52,988 bases of DNA from CAZWEZ01 sp964632795 (GTDB lineage: Bacteria > Pseudomonadota > Alphaproteobacteria > Rhodospirillales > 2-02-FULL-58-16). The notes below the pieces were generated by a model that was not told the DNA's origin, searched no databases, and saw only the letters and a list, made by a program, of their open reading frames with translations. Position numbers and translations under genes: made by a program. Positions 32,669-42,011 of the stretch are shown here, piece after piece. How positions within the stretch are numbered: the first letter of the stretch is position 1; each line of letters opens with the position of its first letter. The stretch spans positions 1 through 52,988 of the forward strand of contig CAZWEZ010000010.1 in NCBI GenBank assembly GCA_964632795.1. Reading direction: 5' to 3'.

Positions 32669-35314
32669 ATGCTGGACAAGACCTATCGGCCGGGCGAGGT
32701 CGAGAAAAGAATCTACGAGCGGTGGGAGAACAGCGGCGCCTTCGCCGCCGATACCGCTTCCCGGGCCGATCCCTACACCATCATGATGCCGCCGCCCAAC
32801 GTCACCGGCTCCCTGCACATGGGGCACGCGCTGAACTTCACCCTCCAGGACATCCTGATCCGCTATCACCGCATGCGCGGCCGCGACGCCTTGTGGCAGC
32901 CCGGCACCGACCACGCCGGCATCGCCACCCAGATGGTCGTCGAGCGCCAGTTGGAGGCCGACGACATCACCCGCCACGACCTGGGCCGCGACGCCTTCAT
33001 CGAACGGGTCTGGAAATGGAAGGCGAAGTCGGGCGACACCATCACCAACCAGTCCCGCCGCCTCGGCGTCAGCGCCGACTGGGCCAAGGAACGCTTCACC
33101 ATGGACCAGGGCCTGTCGGCGGCGGTCCGCAAGGTGTTCGTCGATCTCTACAAACAGGGCCTGATCTACAAGGACAAACGGCTGGTCAACTGGGACCCCA
33201 AGCTGCACACCGCGATCTCCGACCTCGAGGTCGAGCAGCGCGAAGTCACCGGCAGGATGTGGCACTTCAAGTACCCGATCGAGGGCCTGGAAGGCCGCCA
33301 TGTGGTGGTCGCCACCACCCGCCCGGAGACCATGCTGGGCGACACCGCGGTGGCCGTCCATCCCGACGACGACCGCTATCGCGAACTGGTCGGCAAGACC
33401 TGCATGCTGCCCCTGGTCGGGCGCTCGATGCCGATCGTCGCCGACCATTACGCCGATCCCGAAAAGGGTACCGGCGCCGTCAAGATCACTCCGGCCCACG
33501 ACTTCAACGACTTCGAGGTCGGCCGCCGCCACGACCTGGAGATCATCAACGTCCTGGACCGTGACGCCCGGCTCAACGACAACGCCCCGGAGAAGTACCG
33601 GGGCATGGACCGCTTCGAGGCCCGCCAGGCGATCGTCGCCGATATCGAGGCCCTCGGCCTGCTGGACAAGGTCGAGGACAACCTGATGACGCTGCCCTAC
33701 GGCGACCGCTCCGGGGTCGTCATCGAACCGTGGCTGATGGACCAGTGGTTCGTCGACGCCGCGACCCTGGCCAGGCCGGCCATCGAGGCGGTGGAGGAGG
33801 GCAGGACCCGGTTCGTCCCGGCCAACTGGGAGAAGACCTACTTCGAGTGGATGCGCAACATCCAGCCATGGTGCGTGTCGCGCCAGATCTGGTGGGGCCA
33901 CCAGATCCCCGCCTGGTACGGCCCCGACGGCGAGATCTTCGTCGAACTTACCGAGGAAGAAGCCCACCAAGCCGCCGAAGAACACTTCAAAAAACCGGTG
34001 GAACTGACCCGTGATTCGGACGTGCTCGACACTTGGTTTTCATCGGCATTGTGGCCGTTCTCGACCATCGGCTGGCCCGACGAGACCCCCGAACTGGCCC
34101 GCTACTACCCCACCAACGTCCTGGTCACCGGCTTCGACATCATCTTCTTCTGGGTCGCCCGGATGATGATGATGGGCCTTCACTTCATGGACGACGTGCC
34201 CTTCGACACCGTCTACATCCATGCCCTGGTCCGCGACGAGAAGGGCCAGAAGATGTCCAAGTCCAAGGGCAACATCATCGATCCCCTGGAACTGATCGAC
34301 AAGTTCGGCACCGACGCCCTGCGCTTCACCCTGGCCGCCCTGGCGGCCCAGGGGCGGGACATCAAGCTCGCCGAAAGCCGGGTCGAGGGCTACCGCAACT
34401 TCGCCACCAAGCTGTGGAACGCGGCCCGTTTCTGCCAGATCAACGGGTGCCGGCCCAGGGACGGCTTCGACCCCGGGGACTGCGCGATGACGCTCAACCG
34501 CTGGATCGTCGGCAAGGCCAACGAGACCGTCGACCGGGTCGAGGCGGCGATCGACGAATTCAAGTTCAACGAGGCCGCCGACGCCCTCTACCACTTCACC
34601 TGGGGCACCTTCTGCGACTGGTACCTGGAGTTCACCAAACCCATCTTCCGGGGCGCCGACGCGGCGGCCATCGCCGAAACCAGGGATATCGCCGCCTGGG
34701 TCCTGGACCGCCTCCTGCACCTGCTCCATCCCTTCATGCCCTACGTCACCGAGGAGTTGTGGGCGCAGACGGCGGATCGTCCCCGGATGCTGATCGCCGA
34801 AACCTGGTCCCGGCCCGCCGCCATGACGGCGGACAGGGCGGCCGAGGACGAGATGGATTGGGTGGTCCGCCTGATCTCCCAGGTCCGCGGCGTACGGACG
34901 GAAATGAACGTCCCGCCGGGGGCCAGGATTCCGCTGTTGCTCAAGGACGCCGGCGCGACCACCCGTTCGCGCCTGGACACCCACAGCGACCTGATTCTCG
35001 GCCTGGCCCGGCTGTCGGGGGCCGAATTCGCCGACGTGGCGCCCAAGGGCTCGGTCCAGGTCGTGCTCGACGAGGCGACCGTCATCCTGCCCCTGGCCGG
35101 GGTCATCGACGTGGCCGGGGAAAAAGCGCGGCTGGACAAGGCGATCGCCCAACTGGACGCCGAGATCGTCGGCTTCGAAAACAAGCTCGCCAACGAGAAC
35201 TTCACCGGCAAGGCGCCTCCGGAAGTGGTCGAAACCCAACGCGAGCGCCTCGCCGAGGCCAGTCAGGCCCGCGACAGGCTGGACCAGGCCGTCAAACGCC
35301 TTTCGGCCCCGTGA
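32669..35314 (+). CDS. valS: Valyl-tRNA synthetase
   Basis: Class I synthetase charging tRNA-Val, 881 residues, full length. The HIGH motif is PNVTGSLHMGHAL near residues 49-61, the editing (CP1) domain includes TTRPETMLGDTAVAVHP, and the KMSKS loop is KMSKSKGN near residue 528. The C-terminal coiled coil (tRNA arm) is visible in the last 70 residues: AGEKARLDKAIAQLDAEIVG and FENKLANENFTGKAP. The ATG at 32669 gives the standard MLDKTYRP start. Confidence 0.97.
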   Translation: MLDKTYRPGEVEKRIYERWENSGAFAADTASRADPYTIMMPPPNVTGSLHMGHALNFTLQDILIRYHRMRGRDALWQPGTDHAGIATQMVVERQLEADDITRHDLGRDAFIERVWKWKAKSGDTITNQSRRLGVSADWAKERFTMDQGLSAAVRKVFVDLYKQGLIYKDKRLVNWDPKLHTAISDLEVEQREVTGRMWHFKYPIEGLEGRHVVVATTRPETMLGDTAVAVHPDDDRYRELVGKTCMLPLVGRSMPIVADHYADPEKGTGAVKITPAHDFNDFEVGRRHDLEIINVLDRDARLNDNAPEKYRGMDRFEARQAIVADIEALGLLDKVEDNLMTLPYGDRSGVVIEPWLMDQWFVDAATLARPAIEAVEEGRTRFVPANWEKTYFEWMRNIQPWCVSRQIWWGHQIPAWYGPDGEIFVELTEEEAHQAAEEHFKKPVELTRDSDVLDTWFSSALWPFSTIGWPDETPELARYYPTNVLVTGFDIIFFWVARMMMMGLHFMDDVPFDTVYIHALVRDEKGQKMSKSKGNIIDPLELIDKFGTDALRFTLAALAAQGRDIKLAESRVEGYRNFATKLWNAARFCQINGCRPRDGFDPGDCAMTLNRWIVGKANETVDRVEAAIDEFKFNEAADALYHFTWGTFCDWYLEFTKPIFRGADAAAIAETRDIAAWVLDRLLHLLHPFMPYVTEELWAQTADRPRMLIAETWSRPAAMTADRAAEDEMDWVVRLISQVRGVRTEMNVPPGARIPLLLKDAGATTRSRLDTHSDLILGLARLSGAEFADVAPKGSVQVVLDEATVILPLAGVIDVAGEKARLDKAIAQLDAEIVGFENKLANENFTGKAPPEVVETQRERLAEASQARDRLDQAVKRLSAP

Positions 35315-35453
35315 ACGCGTTCTCCGTCCCCGGCAATGGAAACCAAATCATGGCCTGCGACATATAATTACTGTTATAATAAGCGATTCGTTCCCCGGTT
35401 CCGTCGAAACTTCCCCCGGGGAACGAGAGTAACAGGACCATAGAGGCACCGAG

Positions 35454-35867
35454 ATGCCCACCACCAGTACTTTCGAAATCCTTTCGTTGAAGGGGGGAAA
35501 ATGGGAAACGGACAGCGTAGAAACGGACAAGCTAGCCGCCCTTCGTCATGCCCAGGATGTCCTCAAAAGCAAGTACTTGTCGGCGGTCAAGGTCATTGAG
35601 GAGAAGGTCGACGATGAAACGGGGAAGACGCGCTCCTTCATCATATTCAACAAAAAGAAAACCCTGGGAAAAACTACATCGAGATATACCGGTCCGGAAC
35701 GCCGCAAGGGGAAAGAGTGGAGGGATGTCAAGAAATATCATAAGGGCCGCAAGAAGGATAAAAGAAAAAGTGAGTTATACTCTGAAATAATCAGGCTTAT
35801 TGTCTTACTTGGCGGAATTTTGTTGGGCCTTATCGTCCTCATAATGATGTATGTATCCTTAGGTTGA
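35454..35867 (+). CDS. Hypothetical basic protein with C-terminal membrane anchor
   Basis: The 137-residue product has an N-terminal globular part (FEILSLKGGKWETDSVETDK), a strongly basic middle (residues about 75-110, many Lys/Arg, with TSRYTGPERRKGKEWRD) and a C-terminal hydrophobic helix (LIVLLGGILLGLIVLIMMYV). This fits a tail-anchored inner-membrane protein with a cytosolic basic domain. Its DNA is much richer in A+T than the valS and hdr genes beside it. No family is recognised and the role is unknown; its coding status rests on the well-formed layout. Confidence 0.6.
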   Translation: MPTTSTFEILSLKGGKWETDSVETDKLAALRHAQDVLKSKYLSAVKVIEEKVDDETGKTRSFIIFNKKKTLGKTTSRYTGPERRKGKEWRDVKKYHKGRKKDKRKSELYSEIIRLIVLLGGILLGLIVLIMMYVSLG

Positions 35868-36206
35868 TTTAAATATCGCATCTCGGCTTATTCACCCATC
35901 TCCCGCGGAGATCGGCTTGCGGAGCCAGAACCGGCACATGCCCCGCCCAGCCGTTCGATGGCGGCGGATAACCGCCGCGGTGGCCCGAAAACGACATCGA
36001 CCGCGGCGCGCGTCATACTCAAGGCCCGGAATGTCGCGTCGAGCCATCAAGTTGTCGCCGCAAAGCCAATGGTCGGTAGTGGGAAAAGCCATTCTAGGGC
36101 CGCCTGGGATTCCCGAATGTCCCTACTTTTAATATGTGATATCATTCCAAGCAAAAGCCGAGGCATTTGGGAAACATCGGTTAGGTCACTCGGAGTACCC
36201 TGAAGC
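35868..36206. other. 339-nt intergenic region upstream of the hdr/met operon
   Basis: No convincing gene. The last 130 nt are less GC-rich (TTTTAATATGTGATATCATTCC around 36127-36148, split here as TTTTAATATG and TGATATCATTCC) and are the likely promoter region for the operon; GTGATATCAT includes the palindrome TGATATCA. A minus-strand 66-codon frame (35892-36092) starts TTDHWLCGDNL, faintly like the beginning of a DNA methyltransferase, but loses similarity at once. Confidence 0.5.
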
Positions 36207-39200
36207 ATGGATGGCAGCCCCCGTGACGTGGATGGCAGAGTCGTCGGCGCCGCGATGGTCGTCGGGGGCGGCATCGCCGGTATGCAGGCGTCTCTCGACC
36301 TGGCCGGCGCCGGCTACAAGGTCTACATGGTCGAGAAGAAGTCGGCGATCGGCGGCCATATGTCGCAGTTGGATAAGACCTTCCCGACCAACGACTGCGC
36401 CATGTGCACCATCTCGCCCCGCCTGGTCGAGGCCGGGCGCCACCTCAACATCGAGATCCTGACCGACAGCGAGGTCGTCGAGCTGGACGGCGAGGCCGGC
36501 GCTTTCACGGCCACCGTGCGTACCCGCCCGCGCTTCATCGACGTCGACAAGTGCACCGGCTGCGGCAAGTGCGCCGAGGTCTGCCCGATTTCCCTGCCCA
36601 GCATGTTCGACATGGGACTGGGCCAGCAGCGCGCCGCCTACAAGCTCTATCCCCAGGCGACGCCCGACGCCTTCGCCATCGAGAAACACGGCGTCGCGCC
36701 GTGCCGGGACGCCTGTCCCGCCGGCCAGCGGGCCCAGGGTTACATCAGCCTGATCCGCGAGGGCCGCTACCAGGACGCCCTGCGCTCGATCAAGGAGGAC
36801 AACCCGTTCCCGGCCATCTGCGGGCGCATCTGCGACCACCGCTGCGAGGACGCCTGCAGCCGGGCCAAGGTCGACGAGGCGGTCAACATCCGCGGCCTCA
36901 AGCGGTTCGTCACCGATACCGTCTACGCCGAACCGCGGGTCCCGGTCGATGCGCTGGAGCGCCACTTCGAGGAGCGGATCGCCATCATCGGCTCGGGACC
37001 GTGCGGGCTGACCGCCGCCCAGGACCTGTGCCGGCTGGGGTACGCGGTGACGGTGTTCGAGGCGATGCCGGTGGCCGGGGGCATGCTCAGGGTCGGGATT
37101 CCCGAGTACCGCCTGCCGGCGGCGATCGTCGAGCGCGAGGTCCAGGACATCCTCGACCTGGGCATCGAGCTGCGGCTCAACACCACCGTCACCAGCATGG
37201 ACGCCCTGTTCGAGAACGGCTTCAAGGCGGTGCTGATCGCGGTCGGCGCCCACGAGGGAATCCGCCTGCCGATCCCCGGCAAAGACCTCGAGGGGATCCT
37301 GATCAACACCAAGTTCCTGCGCGACGTCAGGCTGGCCGAACTGGGCGAGACCCGGGACGGCCTGGAGACCGGCGACGACGTCGCGGTGGGCGATCCCCGC
37401 GCCGACGTCGAGGGCAAGCGGGTGGTGGTGCTGGGCGGTGGCGACGTCGCCTTCGACGTCGCCCGCACCGCGCTCCGCCTCGGCGCCAGCGAGGTCCAGA
37501 TCGCCTGCCGGGGAAGCCGCAACAAGTGGCCGGCCAGCAAGGCCGAGCTCGAGGGCGCCCTCGAGGAGGGGATCAAGCTCCACATCGGTCTCATCTACGA
37601 GCGCATCCTCGACGACGGCGACGGCCGGGTCGCCGGAATCGACTGCAAGAAGGTCGAACGCTTCGAGCGCGACGAACAGGGCCGCGCCGTCGAGCGCCTG
37701 GCGCCGGACCCGGATTTCACGCTGCAGGCCAACGTCATCATCTTCTCGGTCGGCCAGCGGGCCGGCCTCGCCTTCATCCCCGAGGACGCCGGGGTCGAGA
37801 TCAACCCCAACCAGACCATCGCCATCGACCCCCACACCTTCGCCACCGGCCAGCCCGGGGTGTTCTCGGCCGGCGACAGCGTCAGCGGCACCGCCTTCGC
37901 CATCGAGGCGGTGAACGGCGGCCACCGCAGCGCCCGGGCCATCCACCGCTACCTGCGCGGCGAGCCGGTGGAGGCGGCGCCGGCCCCCCAGCAGCCGGTG
38001 GCCGAGCTCGACCAGATCGACCTCGACGCCCAGGTCCTGCGCGGCGAGATCGTCCCCACGCCGCGTCTCGCGATGCCCCACACCGAGGTCGCTGGGCGCC
38101 ATGGCGGGTTCGAGGAGGTCGAGCACGGCTACAGCGAGGAACAGGCCCAGGCCGAGGCCGCCCGCTGCCTGGCCTGCGGGGTGTGCTCGGAGTGCCTGAG
38201 CTGCGTTGATGCCTGCGGCTTCGACGCCATCGACCACGAGATGGTCGAGAAAACCCGGCGGATCGAGGTCGGCGCCGTCGTCATGGCCCCGGGCTACCAG
38301 CCCTACCGGGCCGAGATGTCGGAGGAATTCGGCTGGGGCCGCTATCCCAACGTCGTCACTTCGCTGCAGTACGAACGGCTGCTCAGCGCCTCGGGACCGA
38401 CCACCGGCCACGTCAAGCGGCCGTCCGACGACGTCACCCCGCGCAAGGTCGCCTTCCTGCAGTGCGTCGGCTCGCGCGACCAGAACCACGACTACTGTTC
38501 GTCGGTGTGCTGCATGTACGCCGCCAAGCAGGGCATCATGACCATCGAACACGAACCCGACACCGAAGTACGGGTGTTCATGATGGACATGCGGTCGTTC
38601 TCCAAGGGCTACGAGAACTACTACCGCCGGGCCCGGGAGAAGTACGGAATAAAATACACCCGCTGCCGGATCTCGGCGCTCAAGGAGAACCCGGCCAACC
38701 GCAACCCGATCCTGCGCTACGTCGCCGACGGCGAGGTCCACGAGGAGGAGTTCGACATGGTGGTGCTGTCGATCGGCATGGAGATCGCCGACAGCACCAA
38801 GCGGCTGGCCGACAAGCTCGGCGTCGAGCTGGACGACAACGGCTTCTGCCGGACCGTGCAGTTCGACCCCCTCCAGACCAGCCGGCCGGGCATCTACGCC
38901 GTCGGCCCGTTCCGCGAACCCAAGGACATCCCCGAGTCCGTGGTCGAGGCCAGCGGCGCCGCGGCCTCGGTCGGCCAGCTCCTGGCCGCCTCGCGGCACA
39001 CCCTGACCCGGGAGGCCGACTATCCGGAGGAAAAGGATATCTCGGAGGAGGACCCCCGGATCGCGATCTTCGTGTGCCACTGCGGGACCAACATCGGCGG
39101 CTTCCTCGACGTCCCCGACGTCACCGCCTACGCCTCCGGCCTGCCCGGCGTGATCCACGCCGAGGACAACCTCTTCGCCTGTTCCCAGGACAGCATCGTC

Positions 39201-40829
39201 CGCATCACCGACAAGGTGAAGGAGGTCGGCGCCAACCGGGTGATCGTCGCCAGTTGCACCCCGCTGACCCATGAGCCGCTGTTCCAGAACAGCCTCCGCG
39301 AGGCCGGCCTCAACCCCTACCTGTTCGACATGGCCAACATCCGCAACCAGTGTTCGTGGGTCCACTCCAACGACTGGCAGCGGGCCACCGGCAAGGCCAA
39401 GGAACTGGTCCGCATGTCGGCCGCCAGGACCGCCAAACTGGAGCCCCTGCACACCTCCGAGATGCCGATCGCCAAGGCCGCCCTGGTGGTCGGCGGCGGC
39501 GCCGCCGGGATGACCGCCGCGCTGTCGCTGGCCGAACAGGGGTTCCCGGTCCACCTGATCGAGCAGGACCAGGCGCTGGGCGGCAACCTGCGCCACCTCC
39601 ATTTCAGCCTCGACGAGCTGGGGACAGGCGGCGGCCTACCGCGCAGCGGCCAAACCGACCTCCTCGGACCCCAGCAGTTCCTGGCCGAGCTGACCGCCAA
39701 GGTCGAGGCCAACCCCCTGATAAACCTCCACCTGGAGAGCCGGCTGGCCAAGACCAGCGGCTTCATGGGCAACTTCACCTCGACCATCGAGGCTATCTCC
39801 ACCGGCGACCGCCAGGAGGTCCAGCACGGGGTGGCGATCCTCGCCACCGGCGGCGTCGAGTACCGGGGCGACGAATACGGCTACGGGACCAGCCCCAACA
39901 TCGTCACCCAGCAGGAGTTCGAATCCCTGCTCGCCAGGCACCAGGCGGGCGAGGCCGGCGCCGACCACCCGGGGCTGCCGAAATCGGTGACGATGATCCA
40001 GTGCGTCGGCCCGGCCGAGCGCTACTGCGGCCGCATCTGCTGCACCTCGGCGCTCAAGAACGCCCTGGTCCTCAAGCGCCTCGACCCCGAGGCCCGGATC
40101 ACGGTTATCTTCAAGGACATCCGCACCTACGGCTTCAAGGAACGGCTCTACACCAAGGCCCGCGAGTCCGGGGTGGTGTTCGTCCACTACGACGACGTCC
40201 GCCCGCCCGAAGTCGAGGTCGACGGCGAGGCGCTCGAGGTCCGGGTGTGGGAGGAGATCCTCGGCAAGGAGATCGCGCTCAAGCCCGACCTGCTGGTCCT
40301 CAGCACCCCGGTGGTGCCGGCCAAGGCGGCCCAGGAGATGAACCAGCTCCTCAAGGTGCCGATGGACATGGACGGCTTCTTCCTCGAGGCCCACGTCAAG
40401 ATGCGGCCGGTGGACTTCCTCTCGGAAGGCATCTTCATGGCCGGCATGGCCCATTACCCCAAGCTGCTCGAGGAATCGATCATCCACGCCCAGGCGGCGG
40501 CGGCGCGGGCCTCGACGCTGCTGGCCAACGACACCGTCACCACCGGCGGCCGGGTGGCGGTCGTCGACGAGACCCTGTGCGTGGGCTGCCTGACCTGCGT
40601 CAGGATCTGCGCGTTCGGCGCCCCGCGGGTCGAGGCGGACCTCTCCGGGGTCGGCGACATCCTCGGCGCGGCGCGGATCGAGACCGCGTTGTGCCAGGGC
40701 TGCGGCATGTGCGCGGCGGCCTGCCCGGCCAGCGCCATCGACCTCATGCACGCCACCGCCGCCCAGGTGCTGTCCAAGGTCGATGCCCTGTTCCATCCCC
40801 AACCCAAACAGGAGGTAGCGGCGGAATGA
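36207..40829 (+). CDS. hdrA: HdrA-type flavoprotein with inserted GltD-like NAD(P)H module (HdrA-GltD-HdrA fusion)
   Basis: A 1540-residue soluble iron-sulfur flavoprotein. Residues 10-160: HdrA module 1 with FAD fold VVGGGIAGMQ, FPTNDCAMCTISPRL and a ferredoxin-like CTGCGKCAEVCP. Residues 165-235: GltD/NfnB-type cluster domain (CRDACPAGQRAQGY, CGRICDHRCEDAC). Residues 257-590: GltD FAD and NAD(P)H domains (IIGSGPCGLTAA, VLGGGDVAFDVAR, FSAGDSV). Residues 654-930: rest of module 1 with CLACGVCSECLSCVDAC. Residues 950-1085: HdrA N-terminal cluster domain (VCHCGTNI, CSQDS, ASCTPLTHEP, QCSWVH). Residues 1092-1450: HdrA module 2 flavin domain. Residues about 1455-1515: two [4Fe-4S] motifs (CVGCLTCVRIC, CQGCGMCAAAC). 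HdrA carries the bifurcating FAD; the GltD part should exchange electrons with NAD(P)H. First gene of the operon. Confidence 0.93.
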   Translation: MDGSPRDVDGRVVGAAMVVGGGIAGMQASLDLAGAGYKVYMVEKKSAIGGHMSQLDKTFPTNDCAMCTISPRLVEAGRHLNIEILTDSEVVELDGEAGAFTATVRTRPRFIDVDKCTGCGKCAEVCPISLPSMFDMGLGQQRAAYKLYPQATPDAFAIEKHGVAPCRDACPAGQRAQGYISLIREGRYQDALRSIKEDNPFPAICGRICDHRCEDACSRAKVDEAVNIRGLKRFVTDTVYAEPRVPVDALERHFEERIAIIGSGPCGLTAAQDLCRLGYAVTVFEAMPVAGGMLRVGIPEYRLPAAIVEREVQDILDLGIELRLNTTVTSMDALFENGFKAVLIAVGAHEGIRLPIPGKDLEGILINTKFLRDVRLAELGETRDGLETGDDVAVGDPRADVEGKRVVVLGGGDVAFDVARTALRLGASEVQIACRGSRNKWPASKAELEGALEEGIKLHIGLIYERILDDGDGRVAGIDCKKVERFERDEQGRAVERLAPDPDFTLQANVIIFSVGQRAGLAFIPEDAGVEINPNQTIAIDPHTFATGQPGVFSAGDSVSGTAFAIEAVNGGHRSARAIHRYLRGEPVEAAPAPQQPVAELDQIDLDAQVLRGEIVPTPRLAMPHTEVAGRHGGFEEVEHGYSEEQAQAEAARCLACGVCSECLSCVDACGFDAIDHEMVEKTRRIEVGAVVMAPGYQPYRAEMSEEFGWGRYPNVVTSLQYERLLSASGPTTGHVKRPSDDVTPRKVAFLQCVGSRDQNHDYCSSVCCMYAAKQGIMTIEHEPDTEVRVFMMDMRSFSKGYENYYRRAREKYGIKYTRCRISALKENPANRNPILRYVADGEVHEEEFDMVVLSIGMEIADSTKRLADKLGVELDDNGFCRTVQFDPLQTSRPGIYAVGPFREPKDIPESVVEASGAAASVGQLLAASRHTLTREADYPEEKDISEEDPRIAIFVCHCGTNIGGFLDVPDVTAYASGLPGVIHAEDNLFACSQDSIVRITDKVKEVGANRVIVASCTPLTHEPLFQNSLREAGLNPYLFDMANIRNQCSWVHSNDWQRATGKAKELVRMSAARTAKLEPLHTSEMPIAKAALVVGGGAAGMTAALSLAEQGFPVHLIEQDQALGGNLRHLHFSLDELGTGGGLPRSGQTDLLGPQQFLAELTAKVEANPLINLHLESRLAKTSGFMGNFTSTIEAISTGDRQEVQHGVAILATGGVEYRGDEYGYGTSPNIVTQQEFESLLARHQAGEAGADHPGLPKSVTMIQCVGPAERYCGRICCTSALKNALVLKRLDPEARITVIFKDIRTYGFKERLYTKARESGVVFVHYDDVRPPEVEVDGEALEVRVWEEILGKEIALKPDLLVLSTPVVPAKAAQEMNQLLKVPMDMDGFFLEAHVKMRPVDFLSEGIFMAGMAHYPKLLEESIIHAQAAAARASTLLANDTVTTGGRVAVVDETLCVGCLTCVRICAFGAPRVEADLSGVGDILGAARIETALCQGCGMCAAACPASAIDLMHATAAQVLSKVDALFHPQPKQEVAAE

Positions 40830-41311
40830 CCGGCGAAAACGGCTTCGAGCCCCAAATCGTGGCCTTCTGCTGCCATCATTGCGCCTACGCGGCGGCCGAC
40901 CTGGCCGGCGGCTCGCGGATGACCTATTCACCGTCGCTCAAGATCATCGAGCTGCCGTGCACCGGCCGGGTCGATATCCTGCACGTCCTCCATGCCTTCG
41001 AGGAGGGGGCCGACGGCGTCATGGTCGCCGGCTGCCTGCCCGGGACCTGCCACTACATTAGCGGCAACCTGCACGCCCGGCAGCGGGTGGAGTACCTCCA
41101 GCGCCTGCTCGGCGAGATCGGCTTCGAAGGCGAGCGGGCGCGGATGATCAACGTCTCGGCGGCGATGGGCGCCCAGTTCGCCGAAATGGTCGGCGAGTTC
41201 ACCGACACCATCAAGGAACTGGGGCCCAACCCGCTGGCCTCCGGGGCCAAGGAGCTGCCGGCGCCGCCCATACCCGGCGTGCGGAACACGGAAATGGATG
41301 TAAAAAGATGA
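40826..41311 (+). CDS. mvhD: MvhD-like [2Fe-2S] electron-transfer subunit
   Basis: The 161-residue product is a FlpD/MvhD-type iron-sulfur protein (hydrogenase iron-sulfur subunit family), which links HdrA to an electron donor or acceptor. Cysteines match the family: FCCHHCAY (15, 16, 19), PCTGRVD (45), and AGCLPGTCHYISGN (70, 75). The start overlaps the hdrA stop (AATGA) and has AGGAGG ten bases ahead inside hdrA; the stop overlaps metV. No hydrogenase genes are present, so here it must connect HdrA with MetVF rather than with a hydrogenase. Confidence 0.93.
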   Translation: MTGENGFEPQIVAFCCHHCAYAAADLAGGSRMTYSPSLKIIELPCTGRVDILHVLHAFEEGADGVMVAGCLPGTCHYISGNLHARQRVEYLQRLLGEIGFEGERARMINVSAAMGAQFAEMVGEFTDTIKELGPNPLASGAKELPAPPIPGVRNTEMDVKR

Positions 41312-41994
41312 TCGTTGCTGAACAGAAGCCGCTGGAAGAGATCAAGAACAAGGTCGCGGGCTGCAAGAAGGTGCTGGCGGTGGGTTGCGGAACCTGCGTC
41401 ACCGTCTGTTTCTCCGGCGGCACCAAGGAAGTGGGGATCCTGTCCGCGGCCCTGCGCATGTCCAAGGAGCTCGACGGCGAGCCCCTGGAGATCGACGAGA
41501 CCACGGTCCAGCGGCAGTGCGAATGGGAGTACATCGAGCCGCTGGCTGAAAACCTCGACGACTACGACGCCATCCTGTCGCTGGGCTGCGGGGTCGGTGT
41601 CCAGACGCTGGCCGAACGGTTCCCCGAGAAGCGGGTGCTGCCGGCGCTCAACACGATGTTCATGGGCCTGCCCACGGAACAGGGGGTGTGGGAGGAGCGC
41701 TGCCAGGGCTGCGGCAACTGCATCCTCGACATCACCGGCGGCGTGTGCCCGATCAGCCGCTGTTCCAAGCAACTGATGAACGGCCCCTGCGGCGGCTCGC
41801 AGGACGGCAAGTGCGAGATAGACGCCGAGACCCCCTGTGCCTGGCAGTTGATCTGGGAACGGCTGGGCAAGCAGGGACGGATCGACGAACTGCTCGAGAT
41901 CCAGCCGATCAAGGACTGGTCGACCAGCCGCGACGGCGGCCCGCGCAAGATCGTGCGCGACGACCTGCGCCTGCCTCAAGAGCCCAACGCCTAG
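41308..41994 (+). CDS. metV: MetV, zinc/iron-sulfur partner subunit of methylene-THF reductase
   Basis: The 228-residue product is the MetV type (methylene-tetrahydrofolate reductase C-terminal domain family) that in acetogens accompanies MetF and links it to HdrA. The N-terminal half has LAVGCGTCVTVCFSGG and LSLGCGVGVQTLAERF; the C-terminal half is very cysteine-rich: RCQGCGNCILDITGGVCP, SRCSKQLMNGPCGG, DGKCEI and TPCAWQ. At least ten cysteines are placed for [4Fe-4S] clusters and/or zinc. It overlaps mvhD by 4 nt; metF follows after 17 nt. Confidence 0.92.
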   Translation: MIVAEQKPLEEIKNKVAGCKKVLAVGCGTCVTVCFSGGTKEVGILSAALRMSKELDGEPLEIDETTVQRQCEWEYIEPLAENLDDYDAILSLGCGVGVQTLAERFPEKRVLPALNTMFMGLPTEQGVWEERCQGCGNCILDITGGVCPISRCSKQLMNGPCGGSQDGKCEIDAETPCAWQLIWERLGKQGRIDELLEIQPIKDWSTSRDGGPRKIVRDDLRLPQEPNA

Positions 41995-42011
41995 ACCTGG
42001 AAGAAAAGACG

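Noticed and set aside
35892..36092. Minus-strand frame starting TTDHWLCGDNL, faintly like the start of a site-specific DNA methyltransferase
   Set aside because: Similarity covers about a dozen residues, no DPPY motif follows in any frame, and the rest is arginine-rich noise typical of high-GC DNA.
41995..42011. SAM or other riboswitch ahead of metF
   Set aside because: The gap is only 17 nt and no leader exists within the operon.
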